A DNA stretch of 64,000 bases, taken from the NCBI GenBank assembly GCA_027604185.1, contig JADGKB010000006.1, positions 62,001-126,000 of the forward strand. Direction: 5' to 3'. The notes under the pieces were generated by a model, which was not told the DNA's origin, did no database searches, and worked only from the letters and a program-made list of their open reading frames with translations. Below, one piece after another: positions 21,905 through 32,616 of the stretch (the first letter of the stretch is position 1; the number at the start of each line of letters is the position of its first letter). The position numbers and the translations under genes are program-made. The stretch is from Boothiomyces macroporosus. Its lineage: Eukaryota > Chytridiomycota > Chytridiomycetes > Rhizophydiales > Terramycetaceae.

Positions 21905-24900
21905 ATGTCGATTATTGCAGTACATTCAGAATTAACTCAAGGAAATCGGCAGACGGCTAAATACTGATCCAGAAAACAACAGGAGTTCTACCGATCAACT
22001 TTCTAATAGAAATTATGAAACACTGTTAATTGATAAAGATGATTGCTTCCTCGAACAAAGGCGATTACAGTCAAGGAAAGAGAAAATTCAAGCTACACGG
22101 AACAGATATCATAATGCAAACGATGTTTATAATGGAAATTTGAAATCTACTCCGGAAGAATGGGTTTTAGGAACTGCAGAATCTTCAAATTATCATGTAG
22201 CAACAAGTGTGATCAACAAGCTGGATATAACCAGGATTACTAATAGAATATTGGTATGTGGTCTGCCTACACGGTACGCAAGCAGCAAACGGGGAAGGAC
22301 AAACAACTTGAAAGATCTTTCATATTTTCTAAATACCAAATATTCAGATAATTATATGCTGTGGAATTTGGCTGGTAAGAGTTGTTTGATCATAGCGGAC
22401 TCGTCTCAAGCAGCTTATGACTGCAGCGCATTCAATAATCAAGTGCAGTTGTTTTCCCTGACAAAAGCGTACAACTTCAATGTGAAAAATTTCTTGGATA
22501 TTTTTCAATCGATACACGCATGGCTGTCTCTAAAACCACATACCGTTGCAGTTATACATTGTCTGGATGGGATTAGCAAAACCGGACTCGCAGTTGCCGG
22601 CTACTTGCGATATGCTGACATATTCCAAGATGCAGAAGAGGCTCTGGATTACTTTTGTTATAGGCGGAATGTCCACAGTGGGATAATACTAGACAATATC
22701 GTTTCTTCAAGATATATTAATTACCTGGACAGCGTTATTGGCTCCGCTGGCAGGGTGCCGTATCCCTATGTTTTAAAGCTAAGTAGGGTAACTCTGAATA
22801 ACCCTCCATTTTTTGATCCTGGAATGGGATTGGTTCCTGGAATCGAGATATATGAAAACGGAAAAGTAGTCGCATCATCCTTGCGTCATAGATTACAATC
22901 GCCTACTGGGGTTGTACTTCAAGTGCGCCAGGAACAATCATCCGTTATTTTTTTCAATCCAAACGAAGAGGTACGCCTGCAGAACGATATCCAAATCAGA
23001 TTTATTCTGATTAATGTAAAGAATGAGAGTAGAGATATCAGTACGCTTACATCATTTTCATTTCATACTGGATTTATGAACCAAGGAAATATCGAAATCT
23101 CTGTCGCTAGTATGGAATTTTCAAAACATAGTGTTGCACGGGAAAAGTTTTCACAAAATTTCTCAGTGATCCTGTCCTTACTCCATTCTTCAAGGGCTTC
23201 CAATTCATCGAAAATATCTTACTCTAAACAAGTGGATCGAACGGTACCCGTGTGTATTAGAAAGCTAATTTCCGCTCATTTTGTCCAAATAGTAGATCAA
23301 AATAGGGTAGAGTTGGAGTTATTGGGCTACACAAGAGCTGCAGGTACATCCTTTTTAACCCTTTAGCATGCATTGGCTTGCAACTAGCCAATAACAACAT
23401 CGAAAAAGCCAGCTCAACAATTGAACAGTTATTAAAAGTGAATAGTGCTTTATTAACTACATTTACTCCACAAACAAGACCACGACCTAGATTATCTGAT
23501 GGTTCACAAACATCAAAACTCAAGTCTTCAGCAGTAGCATCCTATCACAGTGATATCTCTAATTCGTCCAGCAATAGGTCGTCTGTTGAAACCACTAATG
23601 ATCCAACGCTAGCTAGGGCAATTGCTACTGCTCAAAGATTAGAGTCCTTACTAAACAAGAGCAAATCAAAGGTTTTAAATACTTCTAGAAGTTTGCAGTC
23701 AATGAAACAATCGCCTCCCATTGAAGAAGATGTTGACTATTTAGAAAACGAATTAATGGAAATGGATAAGCTTATTTCCGATATCAAATCAAGAGGAATG
23801 GCCAGAAGAGCCACTTCTCCAAGACTTCGAAACAACTCTGCGCCAGCAGAAATAGCGAAGCCAAAGAAAGATGAAGATGAGAATTTATCTAATTTGATGA
23901 ATGAAATATTATTTCAGGATGTGGAGGAAAATGAAGCTGACGAGAAATCAGATGACGAGGAAGAGGAGGCACCTGCACAGAGTCAATTCGTTCTAGAGTT
24001 ACAGGCTAAATTATCTACCAGGAAGCAATTATCTGTAACTGAGATCGAAAGTGGATTTGCGAAACCAGTCCAGGAAACCCAGAAATTTGAAGGTAGCTAT
24101 CGTTAACAAAGAATCTCAAGGTGTTTTATCTCCAAGGAAAGTATCTAAAGCGGCGAAAATTATACCACAGTATTTTCAAGGCTAATCTTAGAATTAAATA
24201 TACAACGTTCCTTCCAATGCGGAGAGCAAACAACATTTCTATCACATTGATCTCTAGATTCAGAAGAATTCACTTGAACGACGAACAGCTGTTGGAGTTG
24301 CTGAATGATATAAATCAAACTACTCTAACTGCCGATGATTTGGTAATCTTGCAGTCTATTCTACCAACCAAGGAAGAATTGGAAATAATAGAAGCTTCCT
24401 TACAGGCGTTCACACCCGAATCACCTCCTTTTGCACCAGCCGAATCATTTTTAATTGCTTGCTCGAAAAAGGCAGAGCTTAACAACCATGTTTTGGCGCT
24501 CTTATATAAACTACAGCTTCCAGTAGAATTAGAGGCTATAGAGTCAAACTTGACACTGCTAACAAATCTATGCAATGTATTAACAACTTCAGAAAAGATT
24601 ACTACTATTTTGAGAGCAGTAGTTCAACTGGGTAGTCTCAGCAATGAGGAATATGCTGGAGGTAACCCAGCATACAAACCTTGGATGGGTCTCCAGGCTA
24701 AAACATTAGGTTTTCAAATAGAAGGTCTCGCAAGACTGAAGGAAGTAAAGTCTTTGGACGGCTCATGGTCATTGATGACATTGTTGGTGGAAATGGTTCA
24801 ACAAAAAGAGTCAATCAAAGAGATTGAATTTCTTCCAGATTTGTTCCAAGCAAGAGCGATCGATATTAGCGAGATTACCCATCAAATTGAAGCCCTAATT

Positions 24901-25305
24901 GAAACAGGTGGCATGCTTAGGCAAACAAAAGTCGGGGGTGATTTCCATTCTTCTCTTATAGCATATCTTGATGGGACAATACCAGCTATCAAGCAAATTC
25001 AAAACAAATTCACATTATTTTCAAATGCTTGGATTGAAGCTACTGGATACTTTGGAGAAGACGTATTGGAGTTTGACATCCCAAAGCTCAACACACCCGT
25101 TTACGAAAAGAAACCAGCGAATCTGCTTTTCGTCTCGTTGGAAACATTTCTATCTGCTTTTCAAGAAGCCATCAATAACTACACTGATAAACAGAGCAAG
25201 CATGAGGCTGCGGAAGCGAGGGAGATGGTCAAGCGGTTCTCCTATATGCCAACTCGTGATGAAGATCAGACCATTGATGTTAGAATTGAATCTGACTATG
25301 ATTAA
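21905..25305 (+). CDS. PTEN-C2-FH2 formin (plant class II-like layout)
   Basis: This is an actin-nucleator relative with a rare domain order. A 5-codon first exon plus a 22-nt intron leads to a basic N-terminus. A PTEN-like phosphatase fold has the loop HCLDGISKTG, where the P-loop Arg is Lys, so it is probably inactive. A PTEN-type C2 domain follows (PYPYVLKLSRVTLNNPPFF onward). A UBA-like helix set (YTRAAACIGLQLANNNIEKA) and a 230-residue acidic, Ser-rich linker come next. The FH2 core runs from LPMRRANNISITLISRFRRI through LTADDLVILQSILPTKEELE, AESFLIACSKKAELNNHVLA and LARLKEVKSLDGSWSLMTLL. I find no proline-rich FH1 and no lasso/linker start of FH2. Confidence 0.88.
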
Positions 25306-25346
25306 AAATAATTGCATTCTAATTTTTACTTTTTCCCAATCTTGAA

Positions 25347-26476
25347 ATGACTGTTGAACAGGGATGGAGCGACCTGTTTCACCCGCCAGAAAAACAAATT
25401 CACCATTCAATTACTATCATCGGATCAAGGAATTCCGGGATGAACGAGTTTTTAAATTCGCTGTGTAAAGAAGAAATCAAGGATGTTGAACCACTGTATT
25501 ATTCTTTTGTGGAAATTGAAGTAGAAGAAGAAGGTAATTCCAAACTGAACAAGTCCATCGCATGAGCTGTTATGGTCTGATTAACGATGATCAATATTCA
25601 GATTTATTGAAAATTACCAACCCCAGCATTATAGGGATTTACATTGACTATTCAAAGCCATATGATATTCTGAATCAGCTTAAATCATCATTTGATATAA
25701 TAGAACAACATGTGCAAGGCATAGATATTACAGAGCTACAGAAACGGACTGAGTCACTCTATAAAAAGTACCAACAACAGCAATTAGGCGAGGGAGTGCT
25801 GTTAAAGAACCTTGGAATTCCAATTGTACTTGTCGGCGCCAATGTAATGACTTTGCAAGAGGAATATTTTGATTTCATCCAGCAAATTACCCGCACAATC
25901 GCTCTAAAGTACGGTGCAGGTGTGATTTATTCTCTTGATATTTTGGATTTCTTTTACTCTACTTTGCACCAGTTGGAAGTAAAAAGTCAAATAGTTGGAA
26001 AGGAAATAAAGATACCGATTGGATGGGATTCATACGGAAAGATTTTAGCTGTAAACCAAGACTTTGCCACCAAGATATATTCGCAAGACTGGGATACAAT
26101 AATGTCAGACTTCCAAACAGTTATATCTCCTCCCCTAATGAATGTTGAAATATTGCTAACTGTAGATTGTGAAACCACAGCTAATATTACCGGAAAATGA
26201 ACAAGACTTTTTGGAAAAACAGTTTTCCCTAATGGGCACAGAAGAGCCAAAAGATAAACTGGAAATTCAATCTCACAAAGAGCCGCTACCAAAAGAAAAG
26301 CCAGAGAAAGAGAATCCTAGTGTAAAAATCCAGAAGCTCTTGGTAAATGAAAATAACGTTAGGAAAAGAATTCTTCTCTGTTGGAAAAGATGAATGCGCA
26401 AAAAGAATCGAAGCCGCAAAATACTGAAATGCTGAATTCCTTCTTCAAATCACTGTTAGATAAAACTGCGAAATAG
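25347..26476 (+). CDS. DYNC1LI: Cytoplasmic dynein light intermediate chain
   Basis: This subunit links the dynein heavy chain to cargo adaptors. The G-domain start is HSITIIGSRNSGMNEFLNSL, a degenerate P-loop lacking the GKS/T lysine. Diagnostic blocks are NLGIPIVLVGANVM, FDFIQQITRTIALKYGAGVI, then IPIGWDSYGKILAVNQDF. After introns of 20, 19 and 20 nt the tail reads NEQDFLEKQFSL and ends with the amphipathic effector helix LNSFFKSLLDKTAK, which binds adaptors in animal LICs. Total length is about 355 aa, shorter than the animal form. Confidence 0.9.
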
Positions 26477-26498
26477 ATTTTCCCTTTTTTTAGTTTTC

Positions 26499-27416
26499 AT
26501 GAGCAATCAAGGAGTACTTTTGAGAAACTTGAATTGGTGGACCTCAGACCAGGATATTCTCACAGTACTAACGGAAGCGTCGTTGGTTGACAGATTGATA
26601 TCTGCGGAACTGGGATTCGCAGAAATTAAAGTCAATGGCAAATCTACTGGTAAATGCTTCCTTTTGTTCAAGGACGAAGACTCTGCAACTAAAGCCAAAG
26701 AAATACTGAATGCAAAATTATCGGAGCCAGAGTTTGCAATCAAGGATTTAAAGATTGATTTAACGCCAAGTAATGTACAAGCGAACCCGTTTGTCCAAAC
26801 AGAAGAACGGAATGATGAACGGGGAAAAAGGAGGGATTCTAGTAGAGATCGAAAAGACAGTGATTACAGACGTAGTAACAGTAAAGAACGAAAAGGCAGT
26901 TCTCGAGATCACAGTCCAACCAGAAGGAAATCTAGAAATGATAGCCCAATAAGGAAACGAAGGTCTAGAAATGACAGCATATCTCCGCCTAGAAAATCAA
27001 AGAGAGATAGTATATCACCAAGGAGATCTCGCAGAGATAGCATTTCTCCAGCAAGAAAATCCCGATCGTCGAGAAACTACAGTCCATCACCCAAGCGAAG
27101 GCCAAGAAGGAGCCCATCACCACGTAGGTCAAGGAGTGACAGATACCGAGACGATAGCCGGGAAAGAAGATCAAGAGATGACTCTAGAGAGAAAAGATCT
27201 CAAGATAACTACAGAGAGAGAAGAAAGAGAGACAATTCGCCAGATTCTGCAATTGAATCAAAACGATCAAGATCAAAGGAGAGTAGAGATCAACCTGCTA
27301 ATCTGGAAAAATCGGAAAGATCAGAAAGGCTGTCAAAGATCGATACCACCAACACATCCTTTGATGATGATTTTGTCCTACCTTCTCCAGAAGAACGGAG
27401 ACCAAACAACATTTAA
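26499..27416 (+). CDS. CPSF6: CPSF6/7-like RRM and RS-domain pre-mRNA 3'-processing factor
   Basis: It has one RRM (GVLLRNLNWWTSDQDILTVL, then STGKCFLLFKDEDSATKAKE) whose NLxWWT start is typical of cleavage factor I 68/59 kDa subunits. A 200-residue Arg/Ser-rich tail follows, with SPRRSRRD-like and RDDSRERR repeats, then an acidic end DDDFVLPSPEERRP. The family's usual proline-rich middle is missing; RS follows the RRM directly. It is a single exon. Poly(A)-site choice or splicing is the likely role. An SR splicing factor is the alternative. Confidence 0.75.
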   Translation: MSNQGVLLRNLNWWTSDQDILTVLTEASLVDRLISAELGFAEIKVNGKSTGKCFLLFKDEDSATKAKEILNAKLSEPEFAIKDLKIDLTPSNVQANPFVQTEERNDERGKRRDSSRDRKDSDYRRSNSKERKGSSRDHSPTRRKSRNDSPIRKRRSRNDSISPPRKSKRDSISPRRSRRDSISPARKSRSSRNYSPSPKRRPRRSPSPRRSRSDRYRDDSRERRSRDDSREKRSQDNYRERRKRDNSPDSAIESKRSRSKESRDQPANLEKSERSERLSKIDTTNTSFDDDFVLPSPEERRPNNI

Positions 27417-27541
27417 CAAGCCGCGCCAGTCGATACATCTGTCTCGATCGATTTATGTCATCCCTTATTACAATAAAATTAGTCTTGGCTAAAGTGTGGC
27501 TTGATTTGGCTTTCTTTTGGAGCCTTCAATTTTTTCCTTCA

Positions 27542-28516
27542 ATGTTGGTAAACAGTGACTGCCAACTTACACATCTGTCGGTGTTGGCGCTGGGCGGTCC
27601 AAACACTGGGAAATCCACTCTTATCAACAGATTTTTAAAACCCAGTCTGGCTTTCAATAGTGAATACTCTCCAACCATACAGGCGTCTGCAACCATTCAG
27701 CATGTCATGTATTCCAAGAAAAGAATCGAAACTTCAGATATGACAGGAAATATTTTAGAGGCACAGCGAGTTATATTGCAATGCATTGATATTGGAGGAA
27801 AGTATCCAGAGTTGCAACTTGATGAAATCCCTCATGCGGATGCTTTCATGATAGTATACAGCGTTACAGATAGGGAGAGTTTCAATCTCTGTTATTCGAT
27901 TTACCACGGAATAGTCAAAAACAGGTTCCCAAATATGAAGGGTCCATTTCCAATTATCTTGATTGGAACTAAAGTAGATCTAGTTTCATCGGTCCACCAG
28001 ATTAGAGCGGAAACAAGAAAGGTGTCGCTTGCAATGGGCCAGGAGTTGGCAAAGATCTTGGAGATACCATTCCTGGAAACAACGGCATTAGCCCCAACAT
28101 CTGTGAATGCTTGCTTCAAAGAATTGATTTTGCACATCCAAAAGCTTATTTTCAATTCTGTAAATCCAAAGGATGATCAATCAGACTACTCTGAAATCTC
28201 AGAGCCAGAAAAAAAACCGAGTATAATCAGAAGGCTAAGGAGCCAGTTTAAATTCAAAAAGAACAGTTCTGAATCAACGCTCGTAGATAAAAGATCTTTT
28301 GATAGCAAAAGAAACTCTGTTCCCCAGTTTACCTCCTTCAAGGATATGTCGAGTTCTGAATTGCCTCTAGTAAACGAATCTATTCGAATGAAAGTGCCCG
28401 TTCCGTCAGAGCCTCCTCAAATAGGCACAATCAGACACCAGCGCGATCTGGCTTACAGCTCAAATTCTCTTGCACGATCGGTAATTTCATTGCTAAGTTT
28501 AGAGCTCAGTGATTAG
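27542..28516 (+). CDS. Atypical Ras-like small GTPase with long basic C-terminal tail
   Basis: G1 is ALGGPNTGKSTLINRFL. G3 is ILQCIDIGGK, where the usual DTAGQ is D-I-G-G-K. G4 is LIGTKVDLV and G5 is LETTALAPTSVNACF. After the G-domain comes a 120-residue tail, basic and Ser-rich (IIRRLRSQFKFKKNSSES), with no CAAX box. An upstream in-frame start (27455) would add 29 hydrophobic residues that look like promoter sequence, so I use the Met in a T-run/CAA-ATG context. Switch II lacks the catalytic Gln, so GTP hydrolysis may be slow. Subfamily not assigned. Confidence 0.75.
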   Translation: MLVNSDCQLTHLSVLALGGPNTGKSTLINRFLKPSLAFNSEYSPTIQASATIQHVMYSKKRIETSDMTGNILEAQRVILQCIDIGGKYPELQLDEIPHADAFMIVYSVTDRESFNLCYSIYHGIVKNRFPNMKGPFPIILIGTKVDLVSSVHQIRAETRKVSLAMGQELAKILEIPFLETTALAPTSVNACFKELILHIQKLIFNSVNPKDDQSDYSEISEPEKKPSIIRRLRSQFKFKKNSSESTLVDKRSFDSKRNSVPQFTSFKDMSSSELPLVNESIRMKVPVPSEPPQIGTIRHQRDLAYSSNSLARSVISLLSLELSD

Positions 28517-28622
28517 TTTAACAGAGCAAATAGCAACAGTAGAATTAATTAATGAATAATAAATACTTTCTTCCTGTGAATTTAAAGGTCAGGTGTGCAA
28601 GATTTAGCCAACAAAAAAAAGC

Positions 28623-30378
28623 ATGCACGAACCAAAGTACGATTTAAAGCCTATTATCGCCCCAAGACTATCAGGCTGGCCACTAGTGGCAGCGGCGAAC
28701 TTGGTCGAATGGGTTCCTGGATTGGCTTACTTTCTGGGAAAAGACTCTGGGTTGTTTGATTTGAAAAAAGTCAAGGTAGACACCATTCCCACCTACTACC
28801 CATTTGATCAAGAAACTTACTCGCTTCTAGTATCCAATGCTTCCAAACCGCTTTCAGCCAAAGAAACCGTAGATATACTCACAAAAGGTTTCCATCCGAA
28901 CGGCTTTACGGCTTCTGTTGATTATGTAGCCTTGTACAAATCTGGCAAAGTAACTCCAGTAGATTTGATGACAAAGATGCTGGACTATATTGAAGAGGAT
29001 GAAGCCAAAGATGTTGGGGTGAAGGCGTTGCTAAAGTATGCACGAGAAGATATTATGAAGCAAGCCCAAGCTTCCAAAATCAGATATCAAAGTGGGAAAC
29101 CCTTGGGACCGCTGGATGGGGTGCCTATTGCTGTTAAGGATGAAATGAATGCCTTGCCATACAACACCAATGTTGGCACAGTCTGCATTGATATCAGGCC
29201 GGAAGAGGATGCAGTGATAGTTCAAAGATTGAGAGAAGCTGGAGCAATTATAATAGGTAAAGCCGCCATGCATGAGCTCGGATTTGATGTCACAAACTGC
29301 AATCCATTTGTTCGTACACCGAGAAACCCTTACAACTTGAATCACTGGACTGGGGGCTCTTCTGGAGGATCTGGTGCCATAGTTGCTTCTGGAGTATGTC
29401 CTATTAGTCTTGGAGCAGATGGAGGCGGCTCTATAAGAATCCCTGCAGCATATAACGGAATTTATGGATTAAAGCCTACCGCAGCAAGATTACCAGGAGC
29501 AGGTGCATATCCATTAGCACCATCAGTTGGAGTAGTGGGACCGCTCGCTAGCAATGCGCACGACTTGGCTTTGGCTTACTATTTGACTGCTGGTCCAAAC
29601 AAGATGGAAAACAACACTCTGTTGCAACCGTTGAAATCAATTGCCAGCTTTGGAAATGTTGCCAACTTGAATGGAGTAAAGATTGGTGTATATTATCCAT
29701 ACTTTGATGATGCTGTATTACTTTTTTTAATTATAGGATCCTGAAATCGTGCAACAATGTAAAAAAGCACTGGAAGACTATGTAGAGCTAGGAGCAAAGC
29801 TTGTCCCAATCACTATTCCAAATCTTCAGAATCTTCGAAACGCTCATTCGTAATTATACCTTTTAATCTTAGAATCTCGATTGCTTCAGAATTTTCTTCA
29901 AAAACCTCATTTGAGAATAGACCAAAATTCGGTTATAGCACTAGATTAGGCTTGGCTATTTTTGACCAAATCTCAGCAATGGTACCGAAAAAAGTAATTG
30001 TAGGACCTATTGGCTGCATGCCGTTTTAGAACCTTGGGTATGAATTACCTGCGAGACATTTTCCAAGAAGTAGATGTTATCGTTACTCCAACAACTGGAA
30101 TTACATCACCAGAAATTCCTAAAGGAGCTCTCGAGTATGGACTTACTGATTATTCAACTTCTGGTGAGGCCATGAAATACATTTTCTTGGCTAATCTCCT
30201 TGGTATTCCTGCTGTGAGCTGCCCAATTGGCTACTCTTCAAAAGGAATGCCAATCGGTATTCAATTCCAAGCAAGATGGTGGAATGAAGATTTGCTGTTA
30301 AGATTAGCAAATGCAAATGATTGCACCCAATCATCTAAATTCAAAAAGCCAAGCAACTACTTTTCAATTTTGGAATAA
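28623..30378 (+). CDS. FAAH: Fatty-acid amide hydrolase-type amidase
   Basis: This is an amidase-signature hydrolase that cleaves fatty acyl amides. The Lys-Ser-Ser triad is visible: Lys in GVPIAVKDEMNALPY, cis-Ser in GADGGGSIRIPAAYNG and Ser nucleophile region in WTGGSSGGSGAIVASG. Introns of 22-23 nt at about 29718, 29850 and 29981 are needed (e.g. gtaccg...attgtag), each restoring the C-terminal half (DLLAACRFRTLGMNYL; VIVTPTTGITSPEIPKGALE). Total is about 560 aa. A weakly hydrophobic N-terminal stretch (GWPLVAAANLVEWVPGLAYF) could associate with membrane. It converges on STRAD with 22 bp between stops. Confidence 0.9.
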
Positions 30379-30400
30379 ATACGATGTATTTCAAAAGTGT

Positions 30401-31947
30401 CTAATTGTCTAATCGTTCTATGGAGTGGTATTTCACGAAATTATCTAATCCTTCGAATTGATCATCAACATTATACTTGTCTCCAGTGGGGGATTCTAAA
30501 TTTAAATATACTTACTTGCAGATCCTTCCCTTGAATTGGTGTAGCTGGCTGGAGAAGTTGTAGAATTTAAAGGGGATTCTATATCAGCAAAGAAAGTACT
30601 GGTAATCTTTCGAATTATGGCGTGTTCTAAATAGGAAGAACTCTTGGCTTGTTTAATAAATGGATGGGCAAGGCATTCGGTAACAGTTGGTCTAGATTGG
30701 CAAGTAAATACCTTTCGCTGGGATTTTTTGACAGACAAGCTTGTAAAAATTGATAGAAATGCTTGCTAAATGTTTTTGGCGATTTCATTGCAGGGCATTC
30801 GTAAGCAGTTTTACATAAAAGAATCTCAATGAGTTTGATGTTACCTTGAGCGGAGGCCAATTGTCGAATGGCGTTTTACCAAACGCCAGTTCCATGGCAG
30901 TTATCCCAATACTGTAGATGTCTGCACTCGAAGTGTAATTAGTATTCTAAGTTATCTAATAAATACCTGCGTTATTACTTCTGGTGCAGCCCATTCTAGG
31001 TTATCGCCAACCAATGAAAAGGCCGTTTTGTTTACCCTTCCTCCTTGCTGAAGCACTATCAACTGCCTAAATCCACTAAGCTTGACTTCCCCCTTGATAT
31101 CTAATAGAATATTATCTGCCCGAATATCACTGAATTAATAATAGATACTTGTGAATCATGTGGTTTTCATGGATATAAGACAGAGCTTTCAGAACATCTT
31201 TCAGGATTGTTGCAGTAACATTTTCCGACAATCCATCTGAAAATTGGTCCTTTATCAACCCTCTTATGGATCCTATTTCAGTTTTCTATTACCGGCATGA
31301 ACAGCTGGGGTTACGGTCCACAATTGATCCTCTTCAACAAACGATAAATATGGAGTTAGAATATGATTGTGACTGAGTAACTTCCCATTTCTAACAGTAC
31401 GCTACTATGAAATATCAAATACAATCACTTCATCGATAAACTCATAGTCCATTGATAGACTCAAATCCGTAAGCTTCAGTGTAACCGTTTTTCCAGTTGG
31501 GATATGCCGTGCCAAATACAAAAAGGAAATATCTTCCACGCCTCCAATGTCTCTAAGCAATTCATAGTCATTTATTGTCGGCGTATAGTTGACATCAGAG
31601 TCATCATGTTTTTTCAAATGTAACTATTTAAGTATTATGTACTTTGGTGAGAATTTGAAGCCCAGTTGCAGAGCCCCATTTATCCTTGTGATAGTGTTTG
31701 TCAATATTTCCATTCGAATTCATAGGGGAACCTGATCCAGCCTAAGTTAAAACTATCCTACTTTGTATATTTTACTATTTGATCCAGTTTTTGCATCTTT
31801 GGTTAACAAGATTTCCAGTTGAGGCGGAATTGGCTCTTGTTGCGATGAAGCGTGATTACTTGTGTGTAATAGCACCGGACTGGGCTGAGATGTTCGATTT
31901 ACTGTTGATTCAGAAGGGTTTGGAGATATTGAATTTGAAAAAGCCAT
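30401..31947 (-). CDS. STRAD: STRAD-like pseudokinase
   Basis: STRAD is the pseudokinase that activates LKB1 with MO25. After a Ser/Pro-rich N-terminus the kinase fold begins NDYELLRDIGGVEDISFLYL with HIPTGKTVTLKLTDL, as in STRAD. The catalytic loop reads HNDIRADN instead of HRDLKPEN, and DFG is replaced by SGF (VKLSGFRQLIV), so Mg binding is lost. APE is kept in EWAAPEVI, with SSADIYSIGITAMELAFG after it. Lobe end: KNPSERPTVTECLAHPFIKQ. Seven or more introns of 19-27 nt are needed. Its start codon is 28 bp from the Dpy-30 gene start. A GCK-family pseudokinase other than STRAD is the alternative. Confidence 0.85.
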
Positions 31948-31975
31948 TCAAAATTTTTGTCAAGTTTACGCGTTG
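31948..31975. promoter_or_regulatory. 28-bp divergent promoter interval
   Basis: This is the only DNA between the STRAD-like start (minus) and the Dpy-30 protein start (plus). It contains tcaaaatttttgtcaa, a T-run with CAA on one strand. The regulatory role is inferred from position. Confidence 0.45.
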
Positions 31976-32597
31976 ATGTCTGCCCCAGTTGCTAACCGAG
32001 ACTCGTTTACAAATATGTCAGAAGATGAATTTATCGGTAATTATAGTTAACCCAAGAAGGGTTTACAGACTCTTTAAAGCCAATTGAAAGTAGGCCTTCT
32101 TCTAGCAAAAGACCTACATCAGCAGGTACTAGGTTGAGCACACTATCACGAAAACATTCATCAGCATCAAGTTCTTCTTCGCGAAAGCTTAGAGCATCTA
32201 GAACATCATTTAGGTCGGTTGATGAGGAAATTGAAAAGCCTGTAGCAATTGAAGAGCCAGAAAAAGAAATCATAGCACAACCAAGTTCATTTTATGGAGT
32301 GAGATATTCCACAGAAAACAGGGACGAGCCTCGACAAAGCAGACCGATAAAGGCAGCTCCAGTACCATATCAGGAAGATGCAAGCTCGTATATTGAGCAA
32401 AACGTGTTGCCGACTTTACTGCCAGTTATTGAAGAACTGTTGAGGTTGGTAAAATACGGAGAGTCTCCACAGAATCCAATACTCTTCCTTGCCAAGGTAT
32501 TTGAATACTGATATAGCGTCTTGGTAGCCAAAAGGCAGTAGTTGATCCCTCTGATGTCAACGACGAGTCTGTGCAAGATAAAATAATAGAAATATAG
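31976..32597 (+). CDS. Dpy-30-motif protein, about 190 aa
   Basis: It starts MSAPVANRDSFTNMSEDEFI. A 20-nt intron follows, then a long Ser/Arg-rich low-complexity segment (SAGTRLSTLSRKHSSASSSS). Near the end is a Dpy-30/RIIa-like two-helix motif (SYIEQNVLPTLLPVIEELLR, QNPILFLAKRLG), split by a second 20-nt intron. Dpy-30 motifs dock on AKAP-like helices, in Set1/COMPASS and in radial-spoke or other ciliary proteins. The long N-terminus is unlike Dpy-30 of COMPASS (about 100 aa), so a ciliary docking role is more likely. Inference. Confidence 0.7.
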
Positions 32598-32616
32598 CTA
32601 CAAGTTTTATTCGCAT

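Noticed and set aside
26971..27492. Plus-strand 173-codon frame overlapping the RS-domain gene
   Set aside because: It is an alternate frame of the Arg/Ser repeat DNA. The RRM frame explains the region, and the alternate product has no domain.
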